Positions 49,921 to 61,196 of a stretch of DNA of 64,000 bases are shown here, one piece after another (positions within the stretch are counted from its first letter, which is position 1; each line of letters opens with the position of its first letter). The DNA is from Fulvia fulva (Eukaryota > Ascomycota > Dothideomycetes > Mycosphaerellales > Mycosphaerellaceae): positions 1,364,001-1,428,000 of the forward strand of contig NC_063015.1 in assembly GCF_020509005.1 (NCBI RefSeq). Direction: 5' to 3'. The translations under genes were made by a program, and so were the position numbers. The notes below the pieces were generated by a model that saw nothing but the letters and a program-made list of their open reading frames with translations, had not been told where the DNA came from and searched no databases.

Positions 49921-50383
49921 TGTGGATGACGAGAATGGGACAAAGGATATCTCAGCGGCCACCGGGTAACTGCGTGTTTCTTCTCCGTCGATTGTTTCGT
50001 GCAGCACCCGAGGGTAGAGCTCGAGCGATGCAACCAAGCAAGCACCTGCAGGCTGACTTCAGCCCTCGCCGATGTCGCTCTTCACTTGCGGGGAAAGTGC
50101 CAGGGTATTTTGCCGGGTGGAATCTCGGAAATAACGACTCCACAGACGCCATTCCACACAGCATGGCCCTGCCAAGCAGCCTCGTGTCTGGCTGGGAACA
50201 AGGAACTCAGGCACATGGTGAGGAGTCGAAAGTATATTGCGACCTGAGGGTGCCACATGTCGTCACTTCCCACACCTTCGCGACCTTCCGTATGCATGAG
50301 CGGGCATGTCTAAAGAATGGTATGTGGCACTGGAGGGCATACAGTTCACATGGAGGCACATATGGTTCATTTCGACAGACCTG
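49921..50383. promoter_or_regulatory. Upstream region of isocitrate dehydrogenase
   Basis: The open frame upstream of 49920 continues without an ATG in phase. No separate gene is supported. If alternative transcription starts make the short form, they would lie here or within exon 1. Confidence 0.4.
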
Positions 50384-52275
50384 CTATTCATCAACGAAAA
50401 GAACGCCAGCTGTACCGTCTTGACGAACATGCTCGACATTGATTCTAGGCCCTTTGAACCACTTCCTCCCACTAACAGCATAGTAGCTCATAACCAGGAA
50501 CATAGCACCCCCATAGATCAGGCAGGTCCTGTGAAATGTCAGCTTGCTCATCACAATCATCTGGCGAGACGTACCAATTCATCGTCCGAGGAGTTAGGTC
50601 AGCACCCTTCACGCTCGGGAAGCACAGAGCGGGAACGATTAGCAGAAGCCAAGCCACGGCGAGCGCGTTCAGCGGCTTTGAGAAGATGCCCAAGTGCCAT
50701 GGATCAGGCTTGAAGCGGGCTCGGTCGAAGAAGAGCTTGAGGCCAACTGGAGTCTGGGAAATGTCAGCCATTTCCGCCCATCAGTTGGGGAGGTCAACTC
50801 ACAACGAATGCTGTGTACTGGCCGATAGCACCTGTTATCCGATCAGGATGAAGACCAGACACCACCGCGGAGCCACACTCACCAAGAGAGAACACAGCAT
50901 TAATCGTGACAGTCCCAGCAAACAACAACAAGCCCAACAACGCCGCAACCACCAACACACCCCACGTAGCCTACACAGGCGTCTTCGTCCTCGAATTGAC
51001 TTTACTCCATCACCTACTCCCCAGAATCGCTCCATCACGCGAATACGCAAATGTCACCCTTGCTGCAGCGATCGTGACACCCTGTCCGCAGAAAAACTGG
51101 GCGATCATAGTCAACGAGAAGAACGCAAGACCTGCCCTCTTCCCCAGAACCTGGGGACAGAGTGACCCGAATGGCTGGCCGTATTGACCACTCACGACGT
51201 CCGGGATGTCCTTAACGGTATATGCGATGACCATCATGATAGCCCAGCCCATCCAGAGCCCGGACTGCGCGGTCATGACAATGGCGCGAGGCGAGGCGAG
51301 GTTCGAGTTGCTGCACTCTTCGGTCAGGTGGAAGGGGACGTCGTAGCCGGACATGGTGTAGATTGTGGTGAGAAAGCCCATGATTGTCGCCCAGCCAATG
51401 GGCCATTGCGTGCCGTTCTCGAAAGTCGTCCATACGGCGTGGGAGTCGTTTGTCTTTGGGGTGTTGATGGAGCCGACTGGAAACCATATGATGAACATGA
51501 GGACGATGAGGACGTTGAAGACTGTTTCGACGACGTTCACGTGGCCGATGAATTTGGTGCTTTGCATTGTGATGGCTCCCTGGAGAATGAGGATCAGGAG
51601 GAAGATGAGGTAGATATGCCAATCCTGTCATATACACACATCAGCATATCCCTCACCCCTTCCCGCAAGAGATATCTTGATCCTCACCTTCGGAACATAA
51701 TCCGCATTACTTATCTGCCCCGCCGTCAGCACCATAGCCGCAAGCGTATAATTCAGCGAGCAAGGCCCACTAATGAACCCGAAAAAATTACTCCAGCCCA
51801 CAAACCACGCCGCAACAGGTCCCCAACCCTCTGGCGCCAAAACTGCGGCAGCATAATAAAGCCCTCCAGCCGTCGGCATAGCGGAACAGAGCCCCGCCAT
51901 ACTGAAGGCCACGGTCTGGATCATGAGGCCGGCGATGAGCCAGCCCCATACTGCGCCGCCTGTGCCGGAGTAGCCGAGACTGTAGAAGAGGATTGATGCG
52001 ATGGAGGGGAGGAGGCCGAGAACTGAGAAGGAGACGGAGAAGGATTAGAGGATTGAGAGGTCGCGTTGGAATTCTTGTCTGATGGGAAAGCGTGTCGATG
52101 GAAAGGACAAGTCGAAGGGCGATTGCCATGCTTACTTGTATCCCAATGCACCCAACGTCTGCTCGTCCAGCGTCGCATTGTCGTCAACGATGGCATGTTC
52201 GTGCTGTTTATCGAGCACAGAAGTGACTTTGACATTCTGACCGAGAGGTTCTGGATGTTCACTTCGACCCATCAT
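50384..52275 (-). pseudogene. APC-family amino acid/GABA/choline permease pseudogene
   Basis: From ATG 52275 (MMGRSEHPEPLGQNVKVTSV), spliced segments keep the full order of a fungal APC permease: GALGYKQEFQRDLSIL, VSFSVLGLLPSIASILFYSL, GGAVWGWLIAGLMIQTVAFS, TAGGLYYAAAVLAPEGWGP, TIYTMSGYDVPFHLTEECSN, FCGQGVTIAAARVTFAYSRD, TPVGLKLFFDRARFKPDPWH and the last exon TCLIYGGAMFLVMSYYAVSG. Introns with GT-AG ends separate these. Three in-frame stops break it: TAA 52045-52047 in LSIL-x-SFSV, TGA 51010-51012 after GAILGSR, and TAG 50971-50973 in KTPV-x-ATWGV. No frameshift was found. Alternative splice sites do not remove them in phase. The intact relatives import GABA, choline or other amino compounds. 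Confidence 0.85.
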
Positions 52276-53012
52276 TGCGACCAATCGGCACAAACACTGT
52301 CAAGGTCTCACAAGAACAAGCCAGCAGCGAAGAAATCCTTACTTACTTCTACTGTATAAGGCATCCAGCACACCTCAGCCGCAAGCAAGCCCTCAAACGC
52401 CGATAAGGTGGATAAGGTAGGAAGGTGAAAGCTTGCCTTGGCGCGGCAGAGCGGAGAGATCTGCATGCATGGCTGTACAGCTGTGCCTGTGTGCCCGACC
52501 TTGCGATTGGCTGGGAGGGCTGCGTGAGTACAGATGTAACGTTGATTAAGCGTAGCGACCGAGCGCTAGCCATCCACCTTCGTGCTCGCAAGCTCGCACT
52601 ACGGTGGTGGCGTCGGCGAGGGAGTAGAGCCCTATCACTAGCCCTAAGAATTCCTTGGCGCTCTGTGATCGGTCAACTTTCAAGTTTGGTAGCACGTGAC
52701 TAACCGCGCTGTGCCTGTTGGCGAACTCGCAAACATACGCTCGTGTTGTTAACGCTATATGTCGTCGCATAACAAGTACTGCACGTCGGGTAGGGGTAGC
52801 GTGGATCCCACGCTACTTTGGAGTCCAGAAGGGTTGGTATAGAGCTCCACTCCGCTACGCTTACCCTTTGGAGGTTTACAACCGCCAACAGCACATTTTA
52901 GTATGGCGGGTCATTAATGTGTACATTTGTACATATAATGCATCTGCGCTGTTGTGACCATCTTGTGTGCTCCTACGATCCGTTCCGCTGCTAGGGCTGG
53001 GATACTGTTTGG
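52276..53012. other. Intergenic region with a small foldback sequence
   Basis: No gene is supported. TGTTGGCG (52716-52723) and CGCCAACA (52883-52890) are inverted 8 bp ends of a roughly 175 bp stretch. A 9 bp-stem hairpin GTAGCGTGG/CCACGCTAC lies at about 52796-52816. A decayed foldback element is possible. Confidence 0.35.
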
Positions 53013-55063
53013 TTACAGGTCTTGGCGGAATGGTGTTTGGGCGTCCGGGAGTCTATTGTCTGATGCATCGTTGACGAGATCGCTGTTGGTGTGGTTCGAG
53101 CGACCGATCAAGATGTAGTCCTTGATGATAGCAGAGCCATCCTGAATCCAGCCTGCCTCTTCTTTCGTGCAACGGCCCGACATGTCAAGGACATAGCACT
53201 CATGTGGAGGCTGCGGCAACACATCGTTCTTCATCCACCAGGTATCGCTCGGGCCAGAAGTGGAGTACTGGCCCTTGTGTTCTTTGGCATATTCCTGGAG
53301 GTCAACCTCACCGGTCGCGATGTCTCGCTGCGTCAATGCTCTCATGAAGATGCGGTATGCCGCTTCTGGCTGATAGCTTGGGACCATATGTCCGGCTTGG
53401 TACACGCGCGTGAAGGACAAGTTTCCGTACTGCCTGACCAGTCCTCCAGACTGTGTGTATGGAGCTGAGAGCACCAATGGGGTGTAGCCAGCCTCCTGGA
53501 AGTGCTTCTGATGAGGCCACGGGATATTCTGCGAATAGCGCTCGCCGCCTATCCAGTTGCAAGCAAAGTCTCTGTCGCCGTGGAAGAGCGCTACGTTGAC
53601 GCCGTGGTCAAGGATGTATGCGAGCTGCTCCAACTGCCCTCCTTTGACGAGATCGCCAGTGTTATCGAATGCCTGTGCAACCGCTGGCGAGTACCAGGAA
53701 TGGTTGACTGGCACTCCAAAAGCCTTCTGAACTTCATGCTGGTTGAGCCAGCCGAACATGTAAGGACTTGGGAAAGGGTCCTGGAGCTCATGAGTGACGT
53801 CGAATCGAGCTGCACGACCTTCGTGCACGAAGACATTATCGCTGACATTCGTAGCCGCTTCTGCTGCTCCGGAGCATATTGTGTTCGTCAAAGCTACGTC
53901 GCCATGGTCATGTGGGTCGGTGGCCTTCTCCGCTTGACGACACTCATCAATCGCTTGCCTCACTCCGAAAGGTCTGTTGAACTCTTTCATGCTCGCCTCG
54001 TACAGAGTCTTGTTGATAGCCTGGACGCCGTAAGTGTTGTTGTATGCAAACTCAATCTCGGACTCGATCATGTCAGGAGCATCGATGCAGCCGTTGATGA
54101 TGCCAAGCGTACTCAGGTGTAGATAATGAGCTCCTATCTCTGCAATCGTGCCATCGGCAATCTTTTTGTTCTGACGGAGGAAGTAGTCGAAGAATCCAGG
54201 ACCGTAGTGTCCGCCATAAGACTCAGTAAAGAGGCTAATACGTTCGTCATGTGGCTTGTACTTTGGGAACTCTTCGAAGAATGTCTGGGCAAAGTGCCAT
54301 AGCGCTGCAGCGGCGTGCTGAGTGCTGTTTGCTGTAGTAGCATTGTTCTGTGAGCTCATGGTACCGACCAGGAACGTGCTGTTCTGCTCAGGTACGCCGT
54401 CTGAGAAGTCTGCTGGCTGAATAGGGTTGTCTAGCTCGTCGTGTGGTGCAAGGTTCACTGTCACGTTGGTTAAGACATCATAAGAATATCCCACTTGATT
54501 TGGCTGATCGATGAATAGCAAATTGGCCTCGTTGTTCCACGACCAGGGGTTCAGATAGGTTGTTTTCGAATCATTGCCTGCAATACGTGTCATCTTAGCA
54601 AATATAGACTAACGGGCTAATACTCACTGACGAAGCATGGACCGTTCTCCGACAGTGCTCCCAACAAAGAAGAGCCACCAGGTCCGCCATTCAGCCAAAT
54701 CACAAGGGGAGCATTGTGAGGATCTTTGCGAGACTCGAAGAACCAGTAGAACGTGTTGATGGGATATCCGTTGTGCTCGTGCGTCTCGTTCAATGCGTCA
54801 ACAGGAAGATGAACATAGCCTGTTGTCGTTCAGCAGGGCTCATCGGTAATACGTGATGTTATGATACCTGCATATGAGCGGACGCCTGGAGTCGTCTCAC
54901 ACAGCCCAGGCTCTTTGTACGAGACCTTGACGCCATGGTGAAACTTGGAATCCAGCACTTTCACGCCTTCCGGTGTAGGTGGAAATTGCCCAGCCACCCA
55001 TGGGATGCTGCTGCACGCTGCAAGAATCAATGGCCACATCTTTAGCCACGATGTTAACTTCAT
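53013..55063 (-). CDS. Secreted serine carboxypeptidase (S10 family, carboxypeptidase S1-like)
   Basis: Three exons (55063-54868, 54819-54628, 54577-53013) give 650 residues. A signal peptide ([19 protein letters not shown]...) opens the protein. S10 motifs follow: [27 protein letters not shown] (oxyanion region), ENGPCFV spliced to [14 protein letters not shown], the nucleophile [11 protein letters not shown], the aspartate in [15 protein letters not shown] and the histidine in [13 protein letters not shown]. It removes C-terminal residues from peptides in acidic extracellular or vacuolar space. Many NxS/T sites are present. The C-terminal 90 residues after the catalytic domain carry a Cys pair. 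Introns are 48 and 50 bp. Confidence 0.92.
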
Positions 55064-55207
55064 CAAGTGGGCATTGGAGAGACAGGATGCAAGATGAAGG
55101 ATGAGTTGAAGTAGTCCATCAAAGTGGCGCCTGGAAACAGGTCGGAGCTAATCGGAGCTCGCTTCACTGATCAATCATCGCCGCGTATCGAAAGCCTCGT
55201 GGCTCGA

Positions 55208-55622
55208 ACGTGCAACTATTGCATAACCCCTCTTTTGCTCCTTTGCTCTTTAGCTCTTTTGCTTAAAATATAAGCAATACTTTGCTAGATCCTAGGAAAA
55301 TTTTACTTACTATCGTAATATTTATAAGTACCTCGTAATATCTATAAGTACTAGGGCGGATATCTCTAAGTACCGATGCTATAAAAGGGTAAAAGAGTGT
55401 TCGAGCTCGTAATGCGTATTTAAGCTCTTTTGCTCTTTTACTCTTTTGCTCTTTTACCCTTTTACTCGATATTAGGGTCTACTATCTCGATTTACAGCGA
55501 GCTAGACCTATTTAAGCCGTAAAGTGTATTAAAGTAGCGTTTAAATCTAGCCGATAGAAGCGAAAGAGCAAAACAGCGAAAGAGCAAAAGAGCAAAAGAG
55601 GGGTTATGCAATAGCTGCACGT
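55208..55622. mobile_element. Inverted-repeat element (MITE-like) with GCTCTTTT-rich ends
   Basis: About 415 bp are bounded by inverted repeats of roughly 30 bp that differ at one position at their outer part: ACGTGCA-A/G-CTATTGCATAACCCC followed by TCTTTTGCTC at the left, and its reverse complement at the right. Both ends continue into arrays of the unit GCTCTTTT. The interior is AT-rich (TATAAGTA, TAATAT) and has no ORF. It lies 145 bp upstream of the carboxypeptidase start codon, so it may form part of that promoter. Target duplication could not be fixed because the TGCA at the ends is itself palindromic. Confidence 0.6.
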
Positions 55623-55820
55623 ACAGGCCGCCACCAAAGAGGCAGGTGCCATGATCCCAGTTTCCCGGCCAACTCTATCTCGCGTCTCGACGCGTTCTTC
55701 ATCATTCACATTGATTCTTCATCACTCCATCATCGATGGTATCGAATAGGCGGAGGCTACGGGCACGGCTCGAGAGGCGTTGCTCTTTATCTGCAGCTGG
55801 TTCCAGACATCGGACCACTT

Positions 55821-56967
55821 CTACAGATTCGCCTTGTCCTTGACCGGACGAACGACGAAACCGAGCCTTGGGAAATGGATGCGTGTCTCTACAGTTGCAG
55901 GATTCTCGAGCGCTTGAGGCTGAATGACGACTTCTTCGGGAGATAGGGCAATCAATGTCCCTATAGTCGGACTGAACAACTGTTAGCACTCGCGCACGAC
56001 GAAAAGCCCACTGCGGCACTCACTCGTCTCTTCCCGTGTCGTCCGGAGCCACGGATACGAGCGCACCCTTCTTGAGACCAGTCTTCTCGTCAAGTTTGGC
56101 ATGGGATGCCCTTGGCGTGGGCAGCAGTAACGATTTCGGGCCCAGGGCCGGGCTCTGCTTCATTTGCTCAAGTACACTTTTCAGCTTTGTCTCCTGATCT
56201 TCAACCGAATGAAGCTCGTCGAAGTAGCGCTGCATCCTGTGGAACCAGCTCAAGACACCTGGGTATCGTTCGTCGTTGAAGACTGGCTTTGCGCCTTCAT
56301 TCGTCTCGTCTGGAGTCTGGCCCATGGTGATGTTCTCAATATAGCGACCCGCGGCAATCTCCGTACCCCAAAGAGTCTGGTAGTACAGTGCAACATCTGC
56401 TAAAGAGGGTGTTGCTGTGGAGAAGAGCCAGGGACCCTCTGATTCTGCCAGCATGGGTTCCAGAATCGACAGGTGCATATCGAGCTTCAACAGATTCTCT
56501 GGCAGCTTCTTCTCGAGCTTGTCGGGGTCTAGTTTGTGGCCGATCAAAGCAGCACGATCGACGCCGAACGAAGAACGCCAGATGCTCGCAGGCATGAGTC
56601 CGCACGTCGCTCGGAAATACGGCCTGTCGACCCAATAGCTAGCGAAGCCGCGCATCATCGGTCGGTAGTTCGATCCGTCCCTCGCTCTGGGATATATTGA
56701 TCGGTATCCTTCTGATGGAGGGAAGAAGTGTTCAAGTGCTTCACTGATTAGGGAAGTATCGCAATACACATCTCGTCCCAGCGCGAGAACTGGAATCTTT
56801 CGATATGTGAGATGGAAGTTGTCTCGCAAAGTCGGTCTCGGCATCATCGTGGGCACCTGGATGTAGGTATACGGTATCTGTTTGAGCTTCAAGATCAAGC
56901 GGATTTTGGTTGTGAATGCTGACGAGTCGTAGCCAAACAAGGCCACAATCGGTTGCTTGACCGCCAT
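55821..56967 (-). CDS. GST-fold protein with fungal C-terminal extension
   Basis: Two exons (56967-56024, 55971-55821) give 364 residues from ATG 56967 (MAVKQPIVALFGYDSSAFTTKIRLIL). The N-domain is thioredoxin-like with IPYTYIQVPTMMPRP and the cis-Pro loop YRKIPVLALGRDVYCDTSLI. The helical C-domain includes ESEGPWLFSTATPSLADVALYYQ. A final module starts KKGALVSVAPDDTGRD and splices to DPTIGTLIALSPEEVVIQPQ, then FPRLGFVVRPV. The acceptor used is TTCAG at 55976-55972; the nearer CTATAG would put the tail out of frame. I know this architecture from ascomycete GST-like proteins without an assigned substrate. Confidence 0.82.
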
Positions 56968-58149
56968 GATTTGACGTTCTGAGACGACGGATGGTCTTGA
57001 CAATGCTCCGGGCAAGTGTTAGTGACCTGTGTCAACATGTGTTAACGGAGGTACATGTATCTAGATGGCCAACCGAGAACAACCGGGCCGAAGGAAGCGA
57101 CCCCTCGGCCGCAGCCACAGCTTCACTCCGGCACTTTCACAACACTGATGACCTTCACAATTTCTTGCAGCATGCACACGCGGCTCGACGACATCTGCGA
57201 CTCCAATCATGACCGCGAGCGAGACATAGAAGACTCACCTAGTCCCAAACACTTGCGGGATACTTGCTTCGATAAAACGCAACTTCTTCCAAAAACGCGG
57301 CCTTCTATAACGGGTTCAGCTTGACGTCTTGCCAACCTGTGTGAACTCGCGTACAACGCCATTCCGTACGCATAGCACACGCGAGAATTTTGCCTTGCTT
57401 TCGCAAGCACGCTGCAGGTGCACTCTCAGACCATGGATCAGGAACGCTGCCAACTGCCGGAGACCTAAGTATCCCACGACACCTCGTGAGGTGATCGCTG
57501 CAATAGATGCTTTGGAGAACCTGACCGCTGTTACTGGGCTCCCAGGCTGTAGATTCAACGAACACAGCGGTCAGTGAAAGTGGAGACCAGGACAGAATCG
57601 CTTGAAGGTCGTGGTGGCAAGTGGGTGTCGTGAATTGCTTACAGTAAGGCGCATACTGAGACGGGATCACAAAGTGAGTCCATCGCCCGAAACCCTCGAC
57701 GCCCACCTAGGATCGCTGAAGGCTCTACTGTGACGCGTCAAGGCAAGCGACCGACATCTGGCGAACCAAAGCACGCATGTCACCCGGCTTTGGACATGTG
57801 CGTCGAGCCACGGCCTTGGCGCGGACGGAGTCCTTGGGCCTTGCGGTGTTGCAGTGAATGAATGTATGCTGAATCGAGGCACTCGAGATGGACTGCCAAG
57901 CCATTCACCATGCACATGTGCACAGCTATCGCGACTCGAACTTAATCCGTCCTCTGACTGTTCTATACATAAATATCCTCCGGTTGAACGAACTCTCAGG
58001 CTTGCGCAACAACCGCCAGACAAAACCAAGACAAGCCGGACCACCTCACACGACTACCACATCAGAGAAGCGGCTGAAGTTCTAGAGGCACCAACATTGT
58101 AGACACGGGCCGCATCGGCAAGACCAAGAGATCTTGAAATTCACACAGC
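56968..58149. other. Divergent intergenic region, no gene seen
   Basis: The 1.2 kb hold only short frames without domains. They include the promoters of the GST-fold gene and the kinase-like gene. Confidence 0.45.
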
Positions 58150-59541
58150 ATGTATCCGCTACCCTTCGGCGGCTTCCCAGGCATGCCTTTCGCCGGCAGA
58201 CAAGGCCCTCCTTACGGCAACGGTATGCCGATGGCTCAAGGCATGCCATTCGGTGGTGGCTTTGCCCCCGGCGCTTTCGGTCAACCTCGACGTCACCCAC
58301 TCGACGATGTGCTGAGACGCCAAGATCCCATCTTCGCTGCCAACCGCGGCAGGCGGATGAGTATGCCCGGCGGCTGGCCACACCCACAACAACAACATCC
58401 CTTCGCTGGCAGACCATGGATGGCGGGCGCGGATGATCCGATTCGGAACTTCGATCCCTCGAGGACAGCGCGTTCGGCAAGACGCAACCCCAACCCTCTC
58501 TTGAATGCTGCACCACCACAAGGCCGTGACTTCGACCCCAGAAAGCCGGCTCAACTCCCGGAGCGCCTGTTCAACCCAATGCGAGCAGCTCCACTTCCAC
58601 GTCGACCAGCTCGGCAGGAGGCTCCTCGAGTGCAGCTCACTCCAGGAGTGCCTTCGCTTGGCGAGCCACACGACAAACACAAAGCATTGCAACGCTATGA
58701 GAAGATCAAATCGCTCAAGACGGGTGGCATGTCCGTTGCGATCAACCTGCTTCGAGGTCGCGCAGATGGGAAGCTCTACATCGAGAAGCGCATCAGCATC
58801 GAGGGCATGAGCGGCAAGCGTGCCGTCGCAGAGCTTAACACACTCAAGACTGTCAGAGGACATGCGCACCTCAACCAGCTGATCGAACACAAGACACTCG
58901 ACGGCCGCTTCTGCTCGATGGTGCTCGAGTATTGCGACCGCGGCTCTCTGCAGGATCGGATGCAGGCAGTGATGCAGGCGAAGTCCATGTTCACCGAGGC
59001 CGATATCTGGAATGTACTACTCGGCGTGTCGAGAGCGCTGGCATTCCTCCATACTGGAACCAAAGCCGGAAAGACAGAGCCAGTCTCTGGCTGGAAGGCG
59101 ATTGCGCACCTCGATATCAAGCCAGGCAACATCCTCATTTCCGCCCCAGGCGGCGAATTTGGCAAGAGTCGAGTGGTGCTCGCAGATTTTGGCTGCGCCG
59201 TGAGTATCGAAGATCTTCAGCGTGGACGCGAGACCGGTCGTCGCCAACCATGTGGCACTCCACAATGGTATCCACCAGAAGGTATTCAGGGTCAAGGATA
59301 TGGAAGCAAGACTGACCTCTACATGCTGGGCGCCTCAATTCATACTCTCTGTCACCTTCGTCCGATTCCATCCTCGACTCTGCCCAACTATGGCTCGCCG
59401 TGCGGCAATCGATACGGCTCGGATCTGAACCGTATCGTTCAGCTCCTTACTCAGGTCAACTGGAAAGAGCGCCCAGCTGCGAGGAAGGTTGCGCCGGCAG
59501 CTCTGGATGGATTGAAGAAGAGCCTCCAGCAGCAGCGTTGA
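58150..59541 (+). CDS. Divergent protein kinase-like protein
   Basis: ATG 58150 (MYPLPFGGFPGMPFAGRQGP) gives 463 residues in one exon. The first 170 are Pro/Gly/Arg-rich and low in complexity. The kinase fold runs from about 180: a candidate ATP-lysine in LYIEKRIS (about residue 210), helix-C-like AVAELNTLKTVRGHAHL, hinge MVLEYCDRGSLQD, catalytic loop AHLDIKPGNIL (about 320), VLADFGCAV (about 346), CGTPQWYPPEG and DLYMLGASIHTL. HRD is replaced by HLD and the Gly-loop is weak, but the Asp, the KPGN Asn and DFG are kept. It may be active or a pseudokinase; NEK/IKS-like fungal kinases are the nearest impression. Confidence 0.75.
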   Translation: MYPLPFGGFPGMPFAGRQGPPYGNGMPMAQGMPFGGGFAPGAFGQPRRHPLDDVLRRQDPIFAANRGRRMSMPGGWPHPQQQHPFAGRPWMAGADDPIRNFDPSRTARSARRNPNPLLNAAPPQGRDFDPRKPAQLPERLFNPMRAAPLPRRPARQEAPRVQLTPGVPSLGEPHDKHKALQRYEKIKSLKTGGMSVAINLLRGRADGKLYIEKRISIEGMSGKRAVAELNTLKTVRGHAHLNQLIEHKTLDGRFCSMVLEYCDRGSLQDRMQAVMQAKSMFTEADIWNVLLGVSRALAFLHTGTKAGKTEPVSGWKAIAHLDIKPGNILISAPGGEFGKSRVVLADFGCAVSIEDLQRGRETGRRQPCGTPQWYPPEGIQGQGYGSKTDLYMLGASIHTLCHLRPIPSSTLPNYGSPCGNRYGSDLNRIVQLLTQVNWKERPAARKVAPAALDGLKKSLQQQR

Positions 59542-59927
59542 TGAACATATGGCCGAGGCTAAGGGGATCAACAGAGCGAGCACACTGCGGCGAAGGTGCA
59601 CGGCATTGACAAGCGGAACGAGAACATGATAAGGCAAAAATAGCCACGATTACCGCGCTAGATGTAGCACACCACTGTATCCGCAATAGAATAGAACGCT
59701 AGCATAAACACCTAGTGCACTCGGCTTCCTCGATCGTCGCGTTAAACCGCGACATTTTAAACAAAGCAGTATATTAGGCAATAACGAAGCGCTTATATAT
59801 AGTAATATATATACCAAAATGCTCGCCTATATATACCTTATCGAATACGTGCCTTAGAATGCTATATACTAAGAGTATATATATTTCACGGCCCGCGGAC
59901 CGATAAGTATATACACCTATAGTATAT
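59542..59927. other. AT-rich stretch, likely 5' part of the LINE
   Basis: From about 59700 the DNA becomes rich in TATATA tracts and poor in CpA, with no ORF. It may be the LINE 5' UTR, or older RIP-affected DNA into which the LINE inserted. No target duplication could be seen because the right end lies outside the window. Confidence 0.45.
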
Positions 59928-61196
59928 ATGCACACGATGATAGCGATCGCAGGAAACGACCAGGAGCAGGAGAGTAACGAGTGGAAGGAGGTCTGCAGGA
60001 AGGCAGAAACAATGGCAATGGCAGGAGATGGCGAGCACCCAGAAAGAGCACTTAAGGGGATGATTTTGGAGCTCCTTGGAGGGCTAAAGGCACTAAGGAG
60101 CCAAACAGGACAGATCATTAACAGGACAGTAGCAGCAGCAGCAAAGAAGAGGACACAGGAAGGCCAGAAACTAAGCCAACCAACCTGGGCAGCAGTTGCA
60201 TCCCAAAACCCTCCCCCCCAGAAAACAGCTATCAAGGTCTACATTTCCGACCAGCAAGAGCAGGAAGAGATTGAGGGCCTGTCAGGCAAGGAGATCATAC
60301 AGAAGATTGGGATACAAGGCATCATTGGAGCCAGGAAAGAGAAGGGAGGTGTCCTTAAGCTGTTCACAGCACAGGAGCAAGACAGGAAGAGGCTAGAGAC
60401 ACAGAAGGAGTGGACAGTCAAACTAGGCAAGACGGCTAAGGTCTCACACCAACAAAATATGGTTATTGCCTATGGGATGACCACAAAGTTTGACATTGAA
60501 GGAGACCTTAAGAGGCTGCAGGACCAGAACTAGGCTATATGCCCAGGGCTACAGATCACAAAAGCAGCATGGGTCAACAGAAAGACAAAGGACACAAAGA
60601 GAGAGTCTTCTCTAGTGCTCTGGATAGGCACTGTAGAACAGGCAAACACCGTGCTTGACAAGGGCATCTTCTGGGAATGTGAAAGAATGGACACAGAAAT
60701 CCATAGAAGCACCCACAGACTACTGCAATGCTTCAAGTGCTAACAGTATGGTCATATCTCTACTAGATGCCCAAGCCAAAAGGACACTTGTTCCCACTGT
60801 GCTGGTAGCCACAAAGTACAGAATTGCACAGCCCCAAAGAGTGAAGCCAGATGTGCATGCTGTGGAAAGAAACACCCTTCCTGGTCCCAAGACTGCACAG
60901 CTAGGATTGAGGCAAAGAGGAGGGCAAGAGAAGCCAGGATCAACACCCCTATCAGATTCCAGACAGGGACAATCACCCAAGAACCCCTAAGGACTGTCTA
61001 TAACCGTCTGAAAAGAGGCAGAACAGAAGAGACCACACAGGCCCAAGGCCACCCTGCTATAGGTAGACCAAAATCAATTGTGGTTGCAGGAAGAGACCCG
61101 TCACAAAGCAGGCTCAACCTTACCACAATCCCAAATAGCAGCCAGCAGCAGGAAGCACGAGAAGACCAGCAGGAGACCAGCATAGATGAGTCATGA
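59928..61196 (+). pseudogene. LINE ORF1 (gag-like, CCHC zinc knuckles), two internal stops
   Basis: The 422-codon frame starts MHTMIAIAGNDQEQESNEW. A Gln/Lys-rich region leads to a nucleic-acid-binding domain with CFKC-x-QYGHISTRC, CSHCAGSHKVQNC and CACCGKKHPSWSQDC. These are three cysteine-rich knuckles typical of LINE ORF1. Two stops interrupt it without frame loss: TAG 60531-60533 and TAA 60741-60743. The second sits within the first knuckle where Gln is usual, which a single C-to-T change would explain. The stop TGA overlaps the ORF2 ATG. Confidence 0.82.

Noticed and set aside
59774..60235. 153-codon minus-strand frame over the LINE 5' end
   Set aside because: Antisense to ORF1 and an AT-rich tract; hydrophobic by composition only.
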